Below are positions 29,568 to 37,430 of a stretch of DNA of 64,000 bases, one piece after another. This DNA comes from Crossiella sp. SN42 (GTDB lineage: Bacteria > Actinomycetota > Actinomycetes > Mycobacteriales > Pseudonocardiaceae): the NCBI RefSeq assembly GCF_023897065.1, contig NZ_JAMHIV010000016.1:153838-217837 (forward strand), given 5' to 3'. The position numbers were made by a program, and so were the translations under genes. Within the stretch, counting starts at the first letter, position 1. The number at the start of each line of letters is the position of its first letter. Below the pieces are notes generated by a model. The model was given only the letters and a program-made list of their open reading frames with translations, made no database searches and was not told where the DNA came from.

Positions 29568-29978
29568 CTATTCCATCCTGGTCTGGGTCAGCCGCCAGTG
29601 GTTGCCGAAGGGGTCGCGCAGGCCGACGTCGATGCCGTAGTCGTGCTGTTCCGGCTCGCCGATGAACTCCACGCCCTTGGCCGAGAGCTCCCGGTAGGTG
29701 GCCCAGACGTCCTTGGTGCCGAAGCCGCCTGGACACAGCAGGCCCGCGGCCATCAGCTGGCGGAGGTGGGCCGCGCTGGCCTCGTCCACCAGCGGGGGCG
29801 CCGGCAGGTTCAGCGCGATGGGCACCTGCGGGGCTTCCGGGGCGGTGACCGACACCCAGCGCATGTGCTCGAACTGGACGTCGCCGTGCGGCGCGAATCC
29901 CAGCTTGTTGACGTAGAAGTCCAGTGCCTGGTCCTGGTCGGCGACCCAGACGTGCACCATGTTGACGGCAGTGATCAT
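29568..29978 (-). CDS. VOC-superfamily (glyoxalase/bleomycin-resistance fold) protein
   Basis: 136 residues. It begins MITAVNMVHVWVADQDQALDFYVNKLGF, the typical first beta-alpha-beta-beta-beta half. The second half ends with GEPEQHDYGIDVGLRDPFGNHWRLTQ, where His and Asp/Glu residues may bind a metal. It could act on an aldehyde, an electrophile or a drug; the substrate is not deducible. ATG at 29978 overlaps the stop of the AraC-type regulator by 4 bases (ATGA), which fixes the start and shows the two are co-expressed. This regulator-VOC pair is recurrent in actinomycetes. Confidence 0.82.
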   Translation of the reverse strand: MITAVNMVHVWVADQDQALDFYVNKLGFAPHGDVQFEHMRWVSVTAPEAPQVPIALNLPAPPLVDEASAAHLRQLMAAGLLCPGGFGTKDVWATYRELSAKGVEFIGEPEQHDYGIDVGLRDPFGNHWRLTQTRME

Positions 29979-30415
29979 GCGGTCACGGTAGCCAGGCCGG
30001 GTGCGCCGGGGCTTCTCCAAAACTGCTCTTCACGCGGACGGCTCATGGCCCGGACGAAGCAGCCGGGCACCGGGCCGTAGCCGGGGTGCGCGCGGGCCCG
30101 GTAGGCGCTCGGGCTCTCCCCGACGAAGCGGCGGAACTGGGTGCTGAAGGAGCCGAGGCTGGTGAAGCCGACCGCGAGACAGACCTCGGTGACGCTGGTC
30201 CGGCCCGCGCGGAGCAGGGTTTTCGCCCGTTCCATCCGGCGGGTGAGCAGGTACCGGTGCGGGGTCTCGCCGAAGGCGGCCTTGAAGCGGCGGCTGAAGT
30301 GGGACGGGGACACCGCGGCCGCCCTGGCCAGCGCCGGGATGTCCAGCGGCTCGGCGTAGGCGGTGTCGATCAGGTCGCGGGCCCGCAGCAGGTGCCGGGT
30401 CAGTGGCGCGTCCAT
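29975..30415 (-). CDS. Short AraC-family regulator (DNA-binding domain only)
   Basis: 146 residues. The double helix-turn-helix AraC domain fills about residues 5-110 (LARAAAVSPSHFSRRFKAAFG, then VTEVCLAVGFTSLGSFSTQF, then FRRFVGESPSAYRAR). No ligand-binding domain is attached; the C-terminal 35 residues are Pro/Arg-rich. It is translationally coupled to the VOC gene downstream and probably controls it. Such stand-alone AraC proteins usually act as activators of their own short operon. Confidence 0.85.
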   Translation of the reverse strand: MDAPLTRHLLRARDLIDTAYAEPLDIPALARAAAVSPSHFSRRFKAAFGETPHRYLLTRRMERAKTLLRAGRTSVTEVCLAVGFTSLGSFSTQFRRFVGESPSAYRARAHPGYGPVPGCFVRAMSRPREEQFWRSPGAPGLATVTA

Positions 30416-30436
30416 GCGGGCATTGTCGCGCCGGGG

Positions 30437-31096
30437 TCAGACAGTCGCGGCCAGGTAGCGGTGCACGACCAAGTCGACCACCCGGTCGTGCGCGCCGAGT
30501 GGTTCGGCCACCACCGCGTGCCCGGCCACCCGCAGCGCCTGGTGGAACAGCCCGGGAGCGAGCAGCCAGGAGGCCACCGAGACCCGGCGGCCGGTGCGGC
30601 GGGCCGCCTCCAGCGCGGTGCCCAGGCCGGGGGCGGCGGTGGTCACGTAGCCAACCTCCACCTGATCGCCCAACCGGTCGCTCAGCTGGGCGGCGGCCGC
30701 CCGGACCTCGGTCAGCGCGCCCTCGTCCGAGGAGCCCGCCGCACCGAGCACCACCGCGTCGCCGGGTCGCCAGCCCGCTTCGACCAGGCGCAGGGCGGCC
30801 AGTGCGACCAGTTCTGGGGCCGCGCCGAAGGCCGGGGTCACCGTGACGTTGCGGCAGCCGCTGGCCAGCACCTCGGCAGGCACGTCCACCCGGACGTGGT
30901 AGCCGCTGGCCAGGAACGCCGGCACCACCACCGCGTCGTCTGCCAGCACCTCGGACAGCCGGGGCTCGCGGACATCGGCGTAGGCGACGGTGACCGGCTG
31001 CCCGAGCCTGCGCGCGGTGGCGGCGGCCAGCGCCTCGGTGACCAGCGCGCCCGCCGGGTCCTTGGTGCCGTGCGCGATGAGCACCAGGGGTCTCAT
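30437..31096 (-). CDS. CbiX/SirB-type sirohydrochlorin chelatase
   Basis: 219 residues. It starts MRPLVLIAHGTKDPAGALVTE, where His9 is the metal-binding residue of CbiX-type chelatases, and contains PAFLASGYHVRVDVP with the second His. Two homologous halves are visible. In this operon (nirB-nirD-hemD-like-this gene) the role is insertion of iron into sirohydrochlorin to make siroheme for the nitrite reductase. The ATG overlaps the stop of the upstream gene by 4 bases. Confidence 0.85.
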   Translation of the reverse strand: MRPLVLIAHGTKDPAGALVTEALAAATARRLGQPVTVAYADVREPRLSEVLADDAVVVPAFLASGYHVRVDVPAEVLASGCRNVTVTPAFGAAPELVALAALRLVEAGWRPGDAVVLGAAGSSDEGALTEVRAAAAQLSDRLGDQVEVGYVTTAAPGLGTALEAARRTGRRVSVASWLLAPGLFHQALRVAGHAVVAEPLGAHDRVVDLVVHRYLAATV

Positions 31097-32238
31097 CGCA
31101 GCGCTCCGGCCGGGGTGTCCAGCGGGATCCGGTAGCCGCGCTTGACCACGGTCTGGATCAGCCGGGGCTCGCCGAGGGCGGTGCGCAGCCTGCCCACCGC
31201 GGTCTCCACCGCGTGCTCCTCGCCGCCGGTGGGCAGCGCGGCCAGCAGCTCGGCCCTGGGCACCACCTTGCCGGAGTGCCGGACCAGCGCGCGCAGCACG
31301 GCCATCGGGGCGGGCGCGACCGGGCGGTACTCGCCGTCGACCAGCACCGCCTGGCCGCGTAGCTCCAGGTCCTTCCCGGCCACCCGGAGCCGGGGCGCGC
31401 GGGCGGCCAGCTCGGTGCCCAGGTGACGGGCCAGCGCGCCGATCCGGCCACGGTCGGGGGCCACCACCGGGACGCCCGCGGCGACCAGCGGGGCGGCGGT
31501 GATCGAGCCGACGCAGGCGACCAGCACCTGGGTGCGCAGTGCCTCGATCAGCTCGGCGCGGCGGCCGCGGAGTTCCGCGTGCGCCAACAGGTTCGCCGCG
31601 GCCGGCGCGCTGGTGAAGGCCAGCGCGTCCACCTGGCCGAGGCCGATCGCGTCCAGCAGGCGGTCCAGCGGGGCCAGGTCGGTGGGGCGGGACCAGCGGT
31701 AGACCGGCACCGGCACGACTTCGGCGCCGGCCGCGCGCAGCGGTTCGACCACCTCCGGCACGGGCGCGCCGTGTTCCTGCACCGCGATCCGGCGGCCGCG
31801 CACGCCGGTGGCCAGCAGGTGGGCCAGCAGGTCCGCGTTGGACTCCGAGGCGGGCGAGAAGGCCTCGGTCAGTCCGGCGGCCCTGATCGCGCCGCGCGCC
31901 TTGGGGCCGCGGGCGAGCACGGTGGCGCCGGCCAGCCGCTGCCGCAGCGCGGCGGCCAGGCCCCAGCCCTCAGCGGCCTCCAGCCAGCCGCGGAAGCCGA
32001 TCGCGGTGGTGGCCACCACCACGTCCACCGGGTTGTCCAGCACCGCCCTGGTGGCGCCGATCAGCTCGGCGTCATCGGCCAGCGGGGTGATCCGGATCGC
32101 CGGGGCGTGCAGCACGGTGGCGCCCCGGCGTTCCAGTAGTGCGGCCAGCTCCTCGGCCCGGCGAGCGGCGGTCAGGCCGATCGTGAACCCGGCGAGGGCG
32201 GGCAGCGCACCGTCCACAGAGGACGGTGTGCTGTTCAC
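31093..32238 (-). CDS. Uroporphyrinogen-III synthase fused to an OmpR-type winged-helix domain
   Basis: 381 residues. Residues about 15-265 form the two-lobed HemD fold (FTIGLTAARRAEELAALLERRG, later VDALAFTSAPAAANLL and VACVGSITAAPLVAAGV). Residues about 285-375 form an OmpR-like winged helix (APMAVLRALVRHSGKVVPRAELL, then AVGRLRTALGEPRLIQTVVKRGYRI). The enzyme domain makes uroporphyrinogen III on the way to siroheme. The fused domain may let the protein bind DNA and regulate nitrate/nitrite genes in response to tetrapyrrole status. GTG at 32238 overlaps the nirD stop (GTGA). This fusion occurs next to nirBD in other actinomycetes, from memory. Confidence 0.85.
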   Translation of the reverse strand: MNSTPSSVDGALPALAGFTIGLTAARRAEELAALLERRGATVLHAPAIRITPLADDAELIGATRAVLDNPVDVVVATTAIGFRGWLEAAEGWGLAAALRQRLAGATVLARGPKARGAIRAAGLTEAFSPASESNADLLAHLLATGVRGRRIAVQEHGAPVPEVVEPLRAAGAEVVPVPVYRWSRPTDLAPLDRLLDAIGLGQVDALAFTSAPAAANLLAHAELRGRRAELIEALRTQVLVACVGSITAAPLVAAGVPVVAPDRGRIGALARHLGTELAARAPRLRVAGKDLELRGQAVLVDGEYRPVAPAPMAVLRALVRHSGKVVPRAELLAALPTGGEEHAVETAVGRLRTALGEPRLIQTVVKRGYRIPLDTPAGALR

Positions 32239-32573
32239 GGCAGCTCCACGTAGACGGTGCCCGCGTCCACTTTCACCGCGTAGCGCGGCAGCGACACCGC
32301 CGCGTTGTCCAGGCACTCGCCGGTGCGCAGGGCGAAGGGCTGCTTGTGCATGGGCGAGGTGACCACCGGCTCGCCCGCCCGGTCGCCGACGATGCCACGG
32401 GAGATCACCGCGGCCTGGCTGAACGGGTCCACGTTGCCCAGCGCGTGCACCTCCCCGTCGTGCGTGCGGAACAGCGCGACCTGCGCGCCACCCGGCAGCA
32501 GGGCGGCGGCGCCGCGCTCGGGAAGCAGGGCGGTGTAGCGGCACACCGGCACCCAGGCGTCGATAGCGGTCAT
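32235..32573 (-). CDS. nirD: Nitrite reductase (NADH) small subunit NirD, Rieske-type
   Basis: 112 residues. It has a Rieske-like fold: WVPVCRYTALLPERGAAALL, VALFRTHDGEVHALGNVDPF, then SPMHKQPFALRTGECL. The canonical CxH...CxxH iron-sulfur ligands are absent, as is normal for NirD, which binds NirB without its own cluster. ATG at 32573 overlaps the nirB stop by 4 bases. It is required with NirB for reduction of nitrite to ammonium. Confidence 0.92.
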   Translation of the reverse strand: MTAIDAWVPVCRYTALLPERGAAALLPGGAQVALFRTHDGEVHALGNVDPFSQAAVISRGIVGDRAGEPVVTSPMHKQPFALRTGECLDNAAVSLPRYAVKVDAGTVYVELP

Positions 32574-35059
32574 CGTGCAGTCACCTCCGGTATACCCAGC
32601 CGCACGGGCACGGGCTGCCCGCGCTCGCTGCGGAACGAGATGCTCGGATCGGGTGTGCCGGGCGCGTTGACGAAGGAGGCGAAGCGGCTCAGCTTCTCCT
32701 CGTCCTCCAGCACCCCGCGCCACTCGTCCGTGTAGTTCTCCACGTGCCGCGCCATCGCGGTCTCCAGCTCCTCGGCGATGCCGAGGCTGTCCTCGACGAT
32801 CACCGCGCGCAGGTGGTCCAGGCCGCCGTCCATGGCCTCGACCCAGCTCGCGGTGCGCTGCAAGCGGTCCGCGGTGCGCACGTAGAACATCAGGAACCGG
32901 TCGATCAGCCGGATCAGCGTCTCCCGGTCCACGTCGGCGGCCAGCAGTTCGGCGTGCCGGGGCGTGAAGCCGCCGTTGCCGCCCACGTAGAGGTTCCAGC
33001 CCTCCTCGGTGGCGATCACGCCGAAGTCCTTGCTCCTGGCCTCCGCGCATTCCCTGGCACAGCCGGAAACCCCGGCCTTGATCTTGTGCGGGGAGCGCAG
33101 GCCGCGGTAGCGCAGCTCCAGCTCCACCGCCAGGCCGACGGAGTCCTGCACGCCGTAGCGGCACCAGGTGTCGCCCACGCAGGACTTCACCGTGCGCAGC
33201 GCCTTGCCGTAGGCGTGCCCGGACTCGAACCCGGCGTCCACCAGCCGCCGCCAGATCAGCGGCAACTGGTCCACGGTGGCCCCGAACAGGTCGATCCGCT
33301 GCCCGCCGGTGATCTTGGTGTAGAGGTCGAAGTCCCTGGCCACCTCGGCGATGACGAGCAGCTTGGCCGGGGTGATCTCGCCGCCGGGGATGCGCGGCAC
33401 CACCGAGTAGGTGCCGTTGCGCTGGATGTTGGCCAGGAAGTGGTCGTTGGTGTCCTGCAAGGAGGCCTGCTCGCCGTCGAGCACGTGCGGGGAGCCCAGC
33501 GAGGCCAGGATGGAGGCCACCACCGGCTTGCAGATGTCGCAGCCGCGGCCGGCGCCGTGCTTGCCGACCAGCTCGCTGAAGGTGCGGATGCCGGTGGCGC
33601 GCACGATCTCGAACAGCTCGGCGCGGGAGTGCGCGAAGTGCTCGCACAGCGCGGTGGACTGCTCCACCCCGCAGGCGGTGAGCAGCTGCTTGAGCATGGG
33701 CACGCAGGAGCCGCAGCCGGTGCCCGCCTTGGTGCAGGACTTCAGCGAGGGCACGTCCGCGCAGCCGTCCTCGGTGATGGCGCAGCGGATCTGCGCCTTG
33801 GTCACCGCGTGGCAGGAGCAGACCTGGGCGTCATCGGGCATCGCGCCGATGCCGACCCCGCCGCCGGAGCTCGGCCCGGCCAGCAGCGCGCCGGGTTCGC
33901 CGGGCAGCGCGCGGCCGACCAGCGGGCGCAGCAGCGCGTAGGCCGAGGCGTCGCCCACCAGCACGCCGCCGAGCAGGGTGGAGGCGTCGTCGGAGACCAC
34001 GAGCTTCTGGTAGCGGCCGGACACCGGGTCGCTGTGCACGACCTCCAGGGCGTTGGGCGCGGTGGCGTGCGCGTCGCCGAAGCTGGCCACGTCCACGCCG
34101 AGCAGCTTGAGCTTGGTGGAGGTGTCCGCCCCGGTGAACTCGGCCGCGCCGCCCAGCAGCCGGTCCGCGACCACCTCGGCCATCGCGTAGCCGGGCCCGA
34201 CCAGGCCGTAGACCTGGCCGCCGGCCAGCGCGCACTCGCCGATCGCGTAGACGTGCGGATCGCTGGTGCGGCAGGCGGAGTCGACCGCGATCCCGCCGCG
34301 CGGGCCCACTTCCAGCCCGGCCGCGCGGGCCAGCTGGTCCCTGGGCCGGATGCCCGCGGAGAACACCAGCAGCCCGGTCTCCAGCTCGCCACCGTCGGAA
34401 AGGGCCAGCCGCAGACCGGGTTCCACCCGCTGCACCGACACTCCACAGTGGACGGTGATGTCCAAGCTCTCGATCTTGCGCCGGAGCAGCGCGCCGCCGC
34501 CCTCGTCCACCTGCACCGGCATCAGCCGCGGCGCCAGCTCCACCACCGAGGTGGCCAGGCCCAGGCCGCGCAGCACGTTGGCCGCCTCCAGGCCGAGCAG
34601 CCCGCCGCCGACCACCACGCCGGAGCGCACGCCCTCGGCCGCGATCCGGATCTCGTCCAGGTCGGCGATGGTGCGGTAGACGAAGCAGCCGGGCAGGTCG
34701 TGGCCGGGCACCGGCGGCACGAACGGGGCCGAGCCGGTGGCCAGCACCAACGCGTCGTAGCCGATGATCCGGCCGGCGCTGGTGACCACCGTGCGCTCGG
34801 CGGTGTCCACCGCGGCCGCGGGCTCGCCCAGGCACAGCTCGACGCGGTCGTCGCCGTCGAACTCCGCGCCGGGCAGCCGCAGCGCCAGCTCATCCCAACT
34901 GTCCACATAGGACGAGAGTGCGACCCGGTCGTAGGCGGGGCGCGGTTCCTCGGCGAGCACCACGATCCGCCAGGTCCCGGCCAGGTCGCGTTCCCGGACC
35001 GCCTGCACCAGGCGGTGGCCGACCATGCCGTTGCCGACGACGACGAGCGTGCGAGTCAT
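32570..35059 (-). CDS. nirB: Assimilatory nitrite reductase (NADH) large subunit NirB
   Basis: 829 residues from ATG 35059, with GGAGGAAG upstream. Domains in order are an FAD/NAD(H) reductase (LVVVGNGMVGHRLV, GVVVGGGLLGLEAANVL), a BFD-like 2Fe-2S domain (CSCHAVT, then GTGCGSCVP), and sulfite/nitrite-reductase ferredoxin-like and catalytic domains. The siroheme and 4Fe-4S ligands lie in SCVGDTWCRYG and SGCARECAEA. It reduces nitrite to ammonium in the cytosol with six electrons from NADH. First gene of a four-gene operon with 4-base overlaps throughout. A GlnR-like half-site lies about 80 bases upstream. Confidence 0.95.
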   Translation of the reverse strand: MTRTLVVVGNGMVGHRLVQAVRERDLAGTWRIVVLAEEPRPAYDRVALSSYVDSWDELALRLPGAEFDGDDRVELCLGEPAAAVDTAERTVVTSAGRIIGYDALVLATGSAPFVPPVPGHDLPGCFVYRTIADLDEIRIAAEGVRSGVVVGGGLLGLEAANVLRGLGLATSVVELAPRLMPVQVDEGGGALLRRKIESLDITVHCGVSVQRVEPGLRLALSDGGELETGLLVFSAGIRPRDQLARAAGLEVGPRGGIAVDSACRTSDPHVYAIGECALAGGQVYGLVGPGYAMAEVVADRLLGGAAEFTGADTSTKLKLLGVDVASFGDAHATAPNALEVVHSDPVSGRYQKLVVSDDASTLLGGVLVGDASAYALLRPLVGRALPGEPGALLAGPSSGGGVGIGAMPDDAQVCSCHAVTKAQIRCAITEDGCADVPSLKSCTKAGTGCGSCVPMLKQLLTACGVEQSTALCEHFAHSRAELFEIVRATGIRTFSELVGKHGAGRGCDICKPVVASILASLGSPHVLDGEQASLQDTNDHFLANIQRNGTYSVVPRIPGGEITPAKLLVIAEVARDFDLYTKITGGQRIDLFGATVDQLPLIWRRLVDAGFESGHAYGKALRTVKSCVGDTWCRYGVQDSVGLAVELELRYRGLRSPHKIKAGVSGCARECAEARSKDFGVIATEEGWNLYVGGNGGFTPRHAELLAADVDRETLIRLIDRFLMFYVRTADRLQRTASWVEAMDGGLDHLRAVIVEDSLGIAEELETAMARHVENYTDEWRGVLEDEEKLSRFASFVNAPGTPDPSISFRSERGQPVPVRLGIPEVTAR

Positions 35060-35136
35060 GCACTTCCTCCTCATCCGCCGGTGCCGGGTCCTGCCGCCAT
35101 GGTCACGAGCGGCCGTGTCGGGCCCGGGTCACCGGT

Positions 35137-35152
35137 GTTGCACCCGCGTTAC
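35137..35152 (-). promoter_or_regulatory. GlnR-like half-site upstream of nirB
   Basis: On the reverse strand this reads GTAAC-GCGGGT-GCAAC. It matches the actinobacterial GlnR half-box gTnAC-N6-GaAAC at all but one base. It lies between narK and nirB, in the only gap of this cluster. A second half-box at the usual spacing is not clear (GTGAC follows two bases too early). Confidence 0.35.
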
Positions 35153-35186
35153 GAAAAGCTCCCGCTCCAGGTCAGAGCGGCGTGCG

Positions 35187-36515
35187 TCACACTCCGGCGT
35201 GCGCGAGGCTGGGCACCCGCACCGCGAGCACCCGTCGCCGCAGGTAGCACCACCAGGTCACGGCCAGGCAGAGCCCGTAGAAGCCCAGGAAGGTGTACAG
35301 CGCCGGGGCCAGCGAGCCCGAGCCGGTCAGCGACATGGCGAAGGCCCTGGTGATCAGGAACCCGCCCAGCGCGCCGACCGCGCCCGCGATGCCGATCACC
35401 GCCGCGGCCTGCCGTTTCGCCTGCGCGGGCTCGGCCACCCTGGCCGCGAAGATGGCCGGGATCATCCGGTAGGTGGAGCCGTTGCCCACGCCCGCGGTGA
35501 TGAACAGCCACAGGAACGCGCCCAGGAACAGCGGGAAGCTGTGCTGCGCCAGCCCGGCCAGCACCCCGGCCACCCCGATGCCCATGGTGACGAAGGTCCA
35601 CAGCGTCACCCGCCCGCCGCCCCACCGGTCGGCCAACCAGCCGCCGAAGGGCCGGGAGATCGAGCCGACCAGCGCGCCGAGGAAGGCGAAGTACCCGGCC
35701 TTGGACTCCGGGAAGGTGGAGTTGATCAGCAGCGGCAGCGCGGCCGAGTAGCCGATGAAGGAGCCGAAGGTGCCGATGTAGAGGAAGGACATCACCCAGG
35801 TGTGCGGCTGGAACACCGCGGCGGCGTAGGAGCGGAAGTCCGAGCGGGCCACGGTCAGGGAGTCCATGAACAGCCAGGCGCAGGCCGCCGCGATGATGAT
35901 CACCGGCAGCCACATCAGCCCTGCGTAGGCCAGGTTGATCCCGGTGCTCGCGGAGATCACCAGCGGCACCGCCAGCTGCACCACGGCCACCCCGAGGTTG
36001 CCGCCAGCCGCGTTCAGCCCGAGCGCGAAGCCCTTGCGCGACTCCGGGTAGAAGAAGGAGATGTTGGCCATCGAGGAGGCGAAGTTGCCGCCGCCCAGCC
36101 CCGCGGTGCCTGCCACCACCAGGAACATCCAGTACGGCGTGGTCGGGTCGGAGACGCACCAGGCGAGCAGCCCGGTGGGGATGAGCAGCAGCGAGGCGCT
36201 GATCGCGGTCCAGGCCCGCCCGCCGAAGCGCGGCACCGCGAAGGTGTAGGGCAGCCGGAGCAGCGCGCCGAGCAGGTTGGGCACCGCGACCAGCCAGAAC
36301 AGCTGGTCGACGGAGAAGGCGAAGCCCGCGGCCGGCAGGCTGACCGCCACCACGCTCCACAGCAGCCACACCGAGAAGCCCAGGTGTTCGGCCAGGATGG
36401 AGAAGACCAGGTTCCGGTTCGCCACCCGGCGCCCGGTGCGCGCCCAGAACCCGGGGTCCTCGGGTTCCCAGTGGTCGATCCAGCCTCGTCGGGCGGTGCG
36501 GTCGGCGGTGGTCAC
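35187..36515 (-). CDS. narK: NarK-type nitrate/nitrite transporter (MFS)
   Basis: 442 residues with 12 TM segments. Nitrate/nitrite porter signatures are GTAGLGGGNFASSMANISFFYP in TM4-5 (the first conserved NS-type motif), FALGLNAAGGNLGVA, and the second motif in AGVGNGSTYRMIPAIF. It imports nitrate or exchanges it for nitrite. It is co-directional with nirB 128 bases downstream and serves the same pathway. ATG at 36515 is used. Confidence 0.92.
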   Translation of the reverse strand: MTTADRTARRGWIDHWEPEDPGFWARTGRRVANRNLVFSILAEHLGFSVWLLWSVVAVSLPAAGFAFSVDQLFWLVAVPNLLGALLRLPYTFAVPRFGGRAWTAISASLLLIPTGLLAWCVSDPTTPYWMFLVVAGTAGLGGGNFASSMANISFFYPESRKGFALGLNAAGGNLGVAVVQLAVPLVISASTGINLAYAGLMWLPVIIIAAACAWLFMDSLTVARSDFRSYAAAVFQPHTWVMSFLYIGTFGSFIGYSAALPLLINSTFPESKAGYFAFLGALVGSISRPFGGWLADRWGGGRVTLWTFVTMGIGVAGVLAGLAQHSFPLFLGAFLWLFITAGVGNGSTYRMIPAIFAARVAEPAQAKRQAAAVIGIAGAVGALGGFLITRAFAMSLTGSGSLAPALYTFLGFYGLCLAVTWWCYLRRRVLAVRVPSLAHAGV

Positions 36516-36555
36516 GGCGGCCTCCGGTGGTTGGGGACGCGCCGAAGTTAGGCAG

Positions 36556-36570
36556 CCCGGGTTACCCGGG
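36556..36570. promoter_or_regulatory. Palindrome CCCGGGTTACCCGGG upstream of narK
   Basis: Seven-base arms around a single central T, 41 bases before the narK start. It may be an operator at the narK promoter. The 230-base gap (36516-36746) holds this site and the divergent promoters of narK and the small secreted protein; I see no gene in it. Confidence 0.35.
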
Positions 36571-36746
36571 ACGTCGCCGCGTGTGACACGGCCGCGAACT
36601 CCTCCGCACGGCGCCGGGGTGCCGGGTGTGAGGTCGGCACGGCACGATCGGGTGATTCAGCCAGGTGTGAACTCGTTGCCGGGGCCGCTGCCGGTAGTGA
36701 TACTCGCTGACCGTCCATTGTGCACACAGCAGATGAGGATCTTGTG

Positions 36747-37037
36747 ATGATGCGGAACCTGGGTCGCCTCGGCGCCGGCCTGGCACTGCTCGCGGCCTTC
36801 GCGGGCACCGGTGTGGTCTCCGGTGGCGAGGCCGCCGCGGACCCGTGCGGACACTGGCGCAAAGAGACGATCTTCACCATCGACCACTACTACACGCACT
36901 GCGGCCCGACCAGGGTGTGGGTGAACATCAACGACCAGAAGGTGGGCATGCGGCCGAGCACCTGCTTCGACGCGTGGGAGACCCGCTACATCGGCAAGCT
37001 GGTCACCTACGCGCACTCCACCGGCGCGCCGTGCTGA
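36747..37037 (+). CDS. Small secreted cysteine-containing protein (DUF6355-like)
   Basis: 96 residues from ATG 36747 (GTG at 36744 also possible; GAGGA lies about 10 bases upstream). A Sec signal peptide ends around SGGEAAADP. The mature part of about 65 residues has four cysteines (DPCGHW, YTHCGPTRVWV, STCFDAW, GAPC), consistent with two disulfides. The YTHCGPTRVWV core and length resemble the DUF6355 group of small exported actinobacterial proteins. Function unknown, and no neighbour suggests one. Confidence 0.6.
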   Translation: MMRNLGRLGAGLALLAAFAGTGVVSGGEAAADPCGHWRKETIFTIDHYYTHCGPTRVWVNINDQKVGMRPSTCFDAWETRYIGKLVTYAHSTGAPC

Positions 37038-37055
37038 GGTAGCTCTGAACAGGCC

Positions 37056-37415
37056 CTAGCTCTCCTTGGCCGGGGCCTGCTCCTCCACCACTTCCTCCAG
37101 CGGACCAGGCTGGCGCTGCCACTTCAGCTTGACCTCGAAGTGCCCCTGCACCCCGGTCCGCGCGATCACCGCGCCGGCCTGGGCGTCCAGCTTCACGCCG
37201 AACTTCAGCTCCACCTCATCCGGCCCCAGCTCCTGGAACTGGCGCAGCGCCGCCTCGGCCGCGGTCCGCACCTCGCTGAGCGCGTCGGTGAAACCGGCCC
37301 GCGCCTTCTGCAGCACCTGGCCCGGCCGGGCCGCGCGGACCACGCCGGGCTGCTCCTCCAGCTCCACCGTGACCTCGCCGCCCCCGGCCAGCTCGAAGCG
37401 CACCAGCTCGCTCAT
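37056..37415 (-). CDS. Trypsin-co-occurring domain (Trypco1, CU044_2847-type) protein
   Basis: 119 residues. A beta-strand start SELVRFELAGGGEVTVELEE is followed by QKARAGFTDALSEVRTAAEAALRQF, then PDEVELKFGVKLDAQAGAVIARTGVQGHFEVKLKW. This is the CU044_2847/Trypco1 pattern, a small domain that recurrently neighbours trypsin-like proteases in actinobacteria, here the protease at 43202-44710. It may act as an adaptor or a proteolytic substrate. ATG at 37415 with AAGGAG upstream is preferred to the GTG two codons earlier. It is the last gene of the protease-PknG operon, 15 bases after the GlnH-like gene. Confidence 0.75.
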   Translation of the reverse strand: MSELVRFELAGGGEVTVELEEQPGVVRAARPGQVLQKARAGFTDALSEVRTAAEAALRQFQELGPDEVELKFGVKLDAQAGAVIARTGVQGHFEVKLKWQRQPGPLEEVVEEQAPAKES

Positions 37416-37430
37416 CCGCACTCCTTCATC

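Noticed and set aside
36541..36620. A GlnR box upstream of narK
   Set aside because: GTAAC is present on the reverse strand, but no GaAAC-like half follows at six bases. Only the palindrome was kept.
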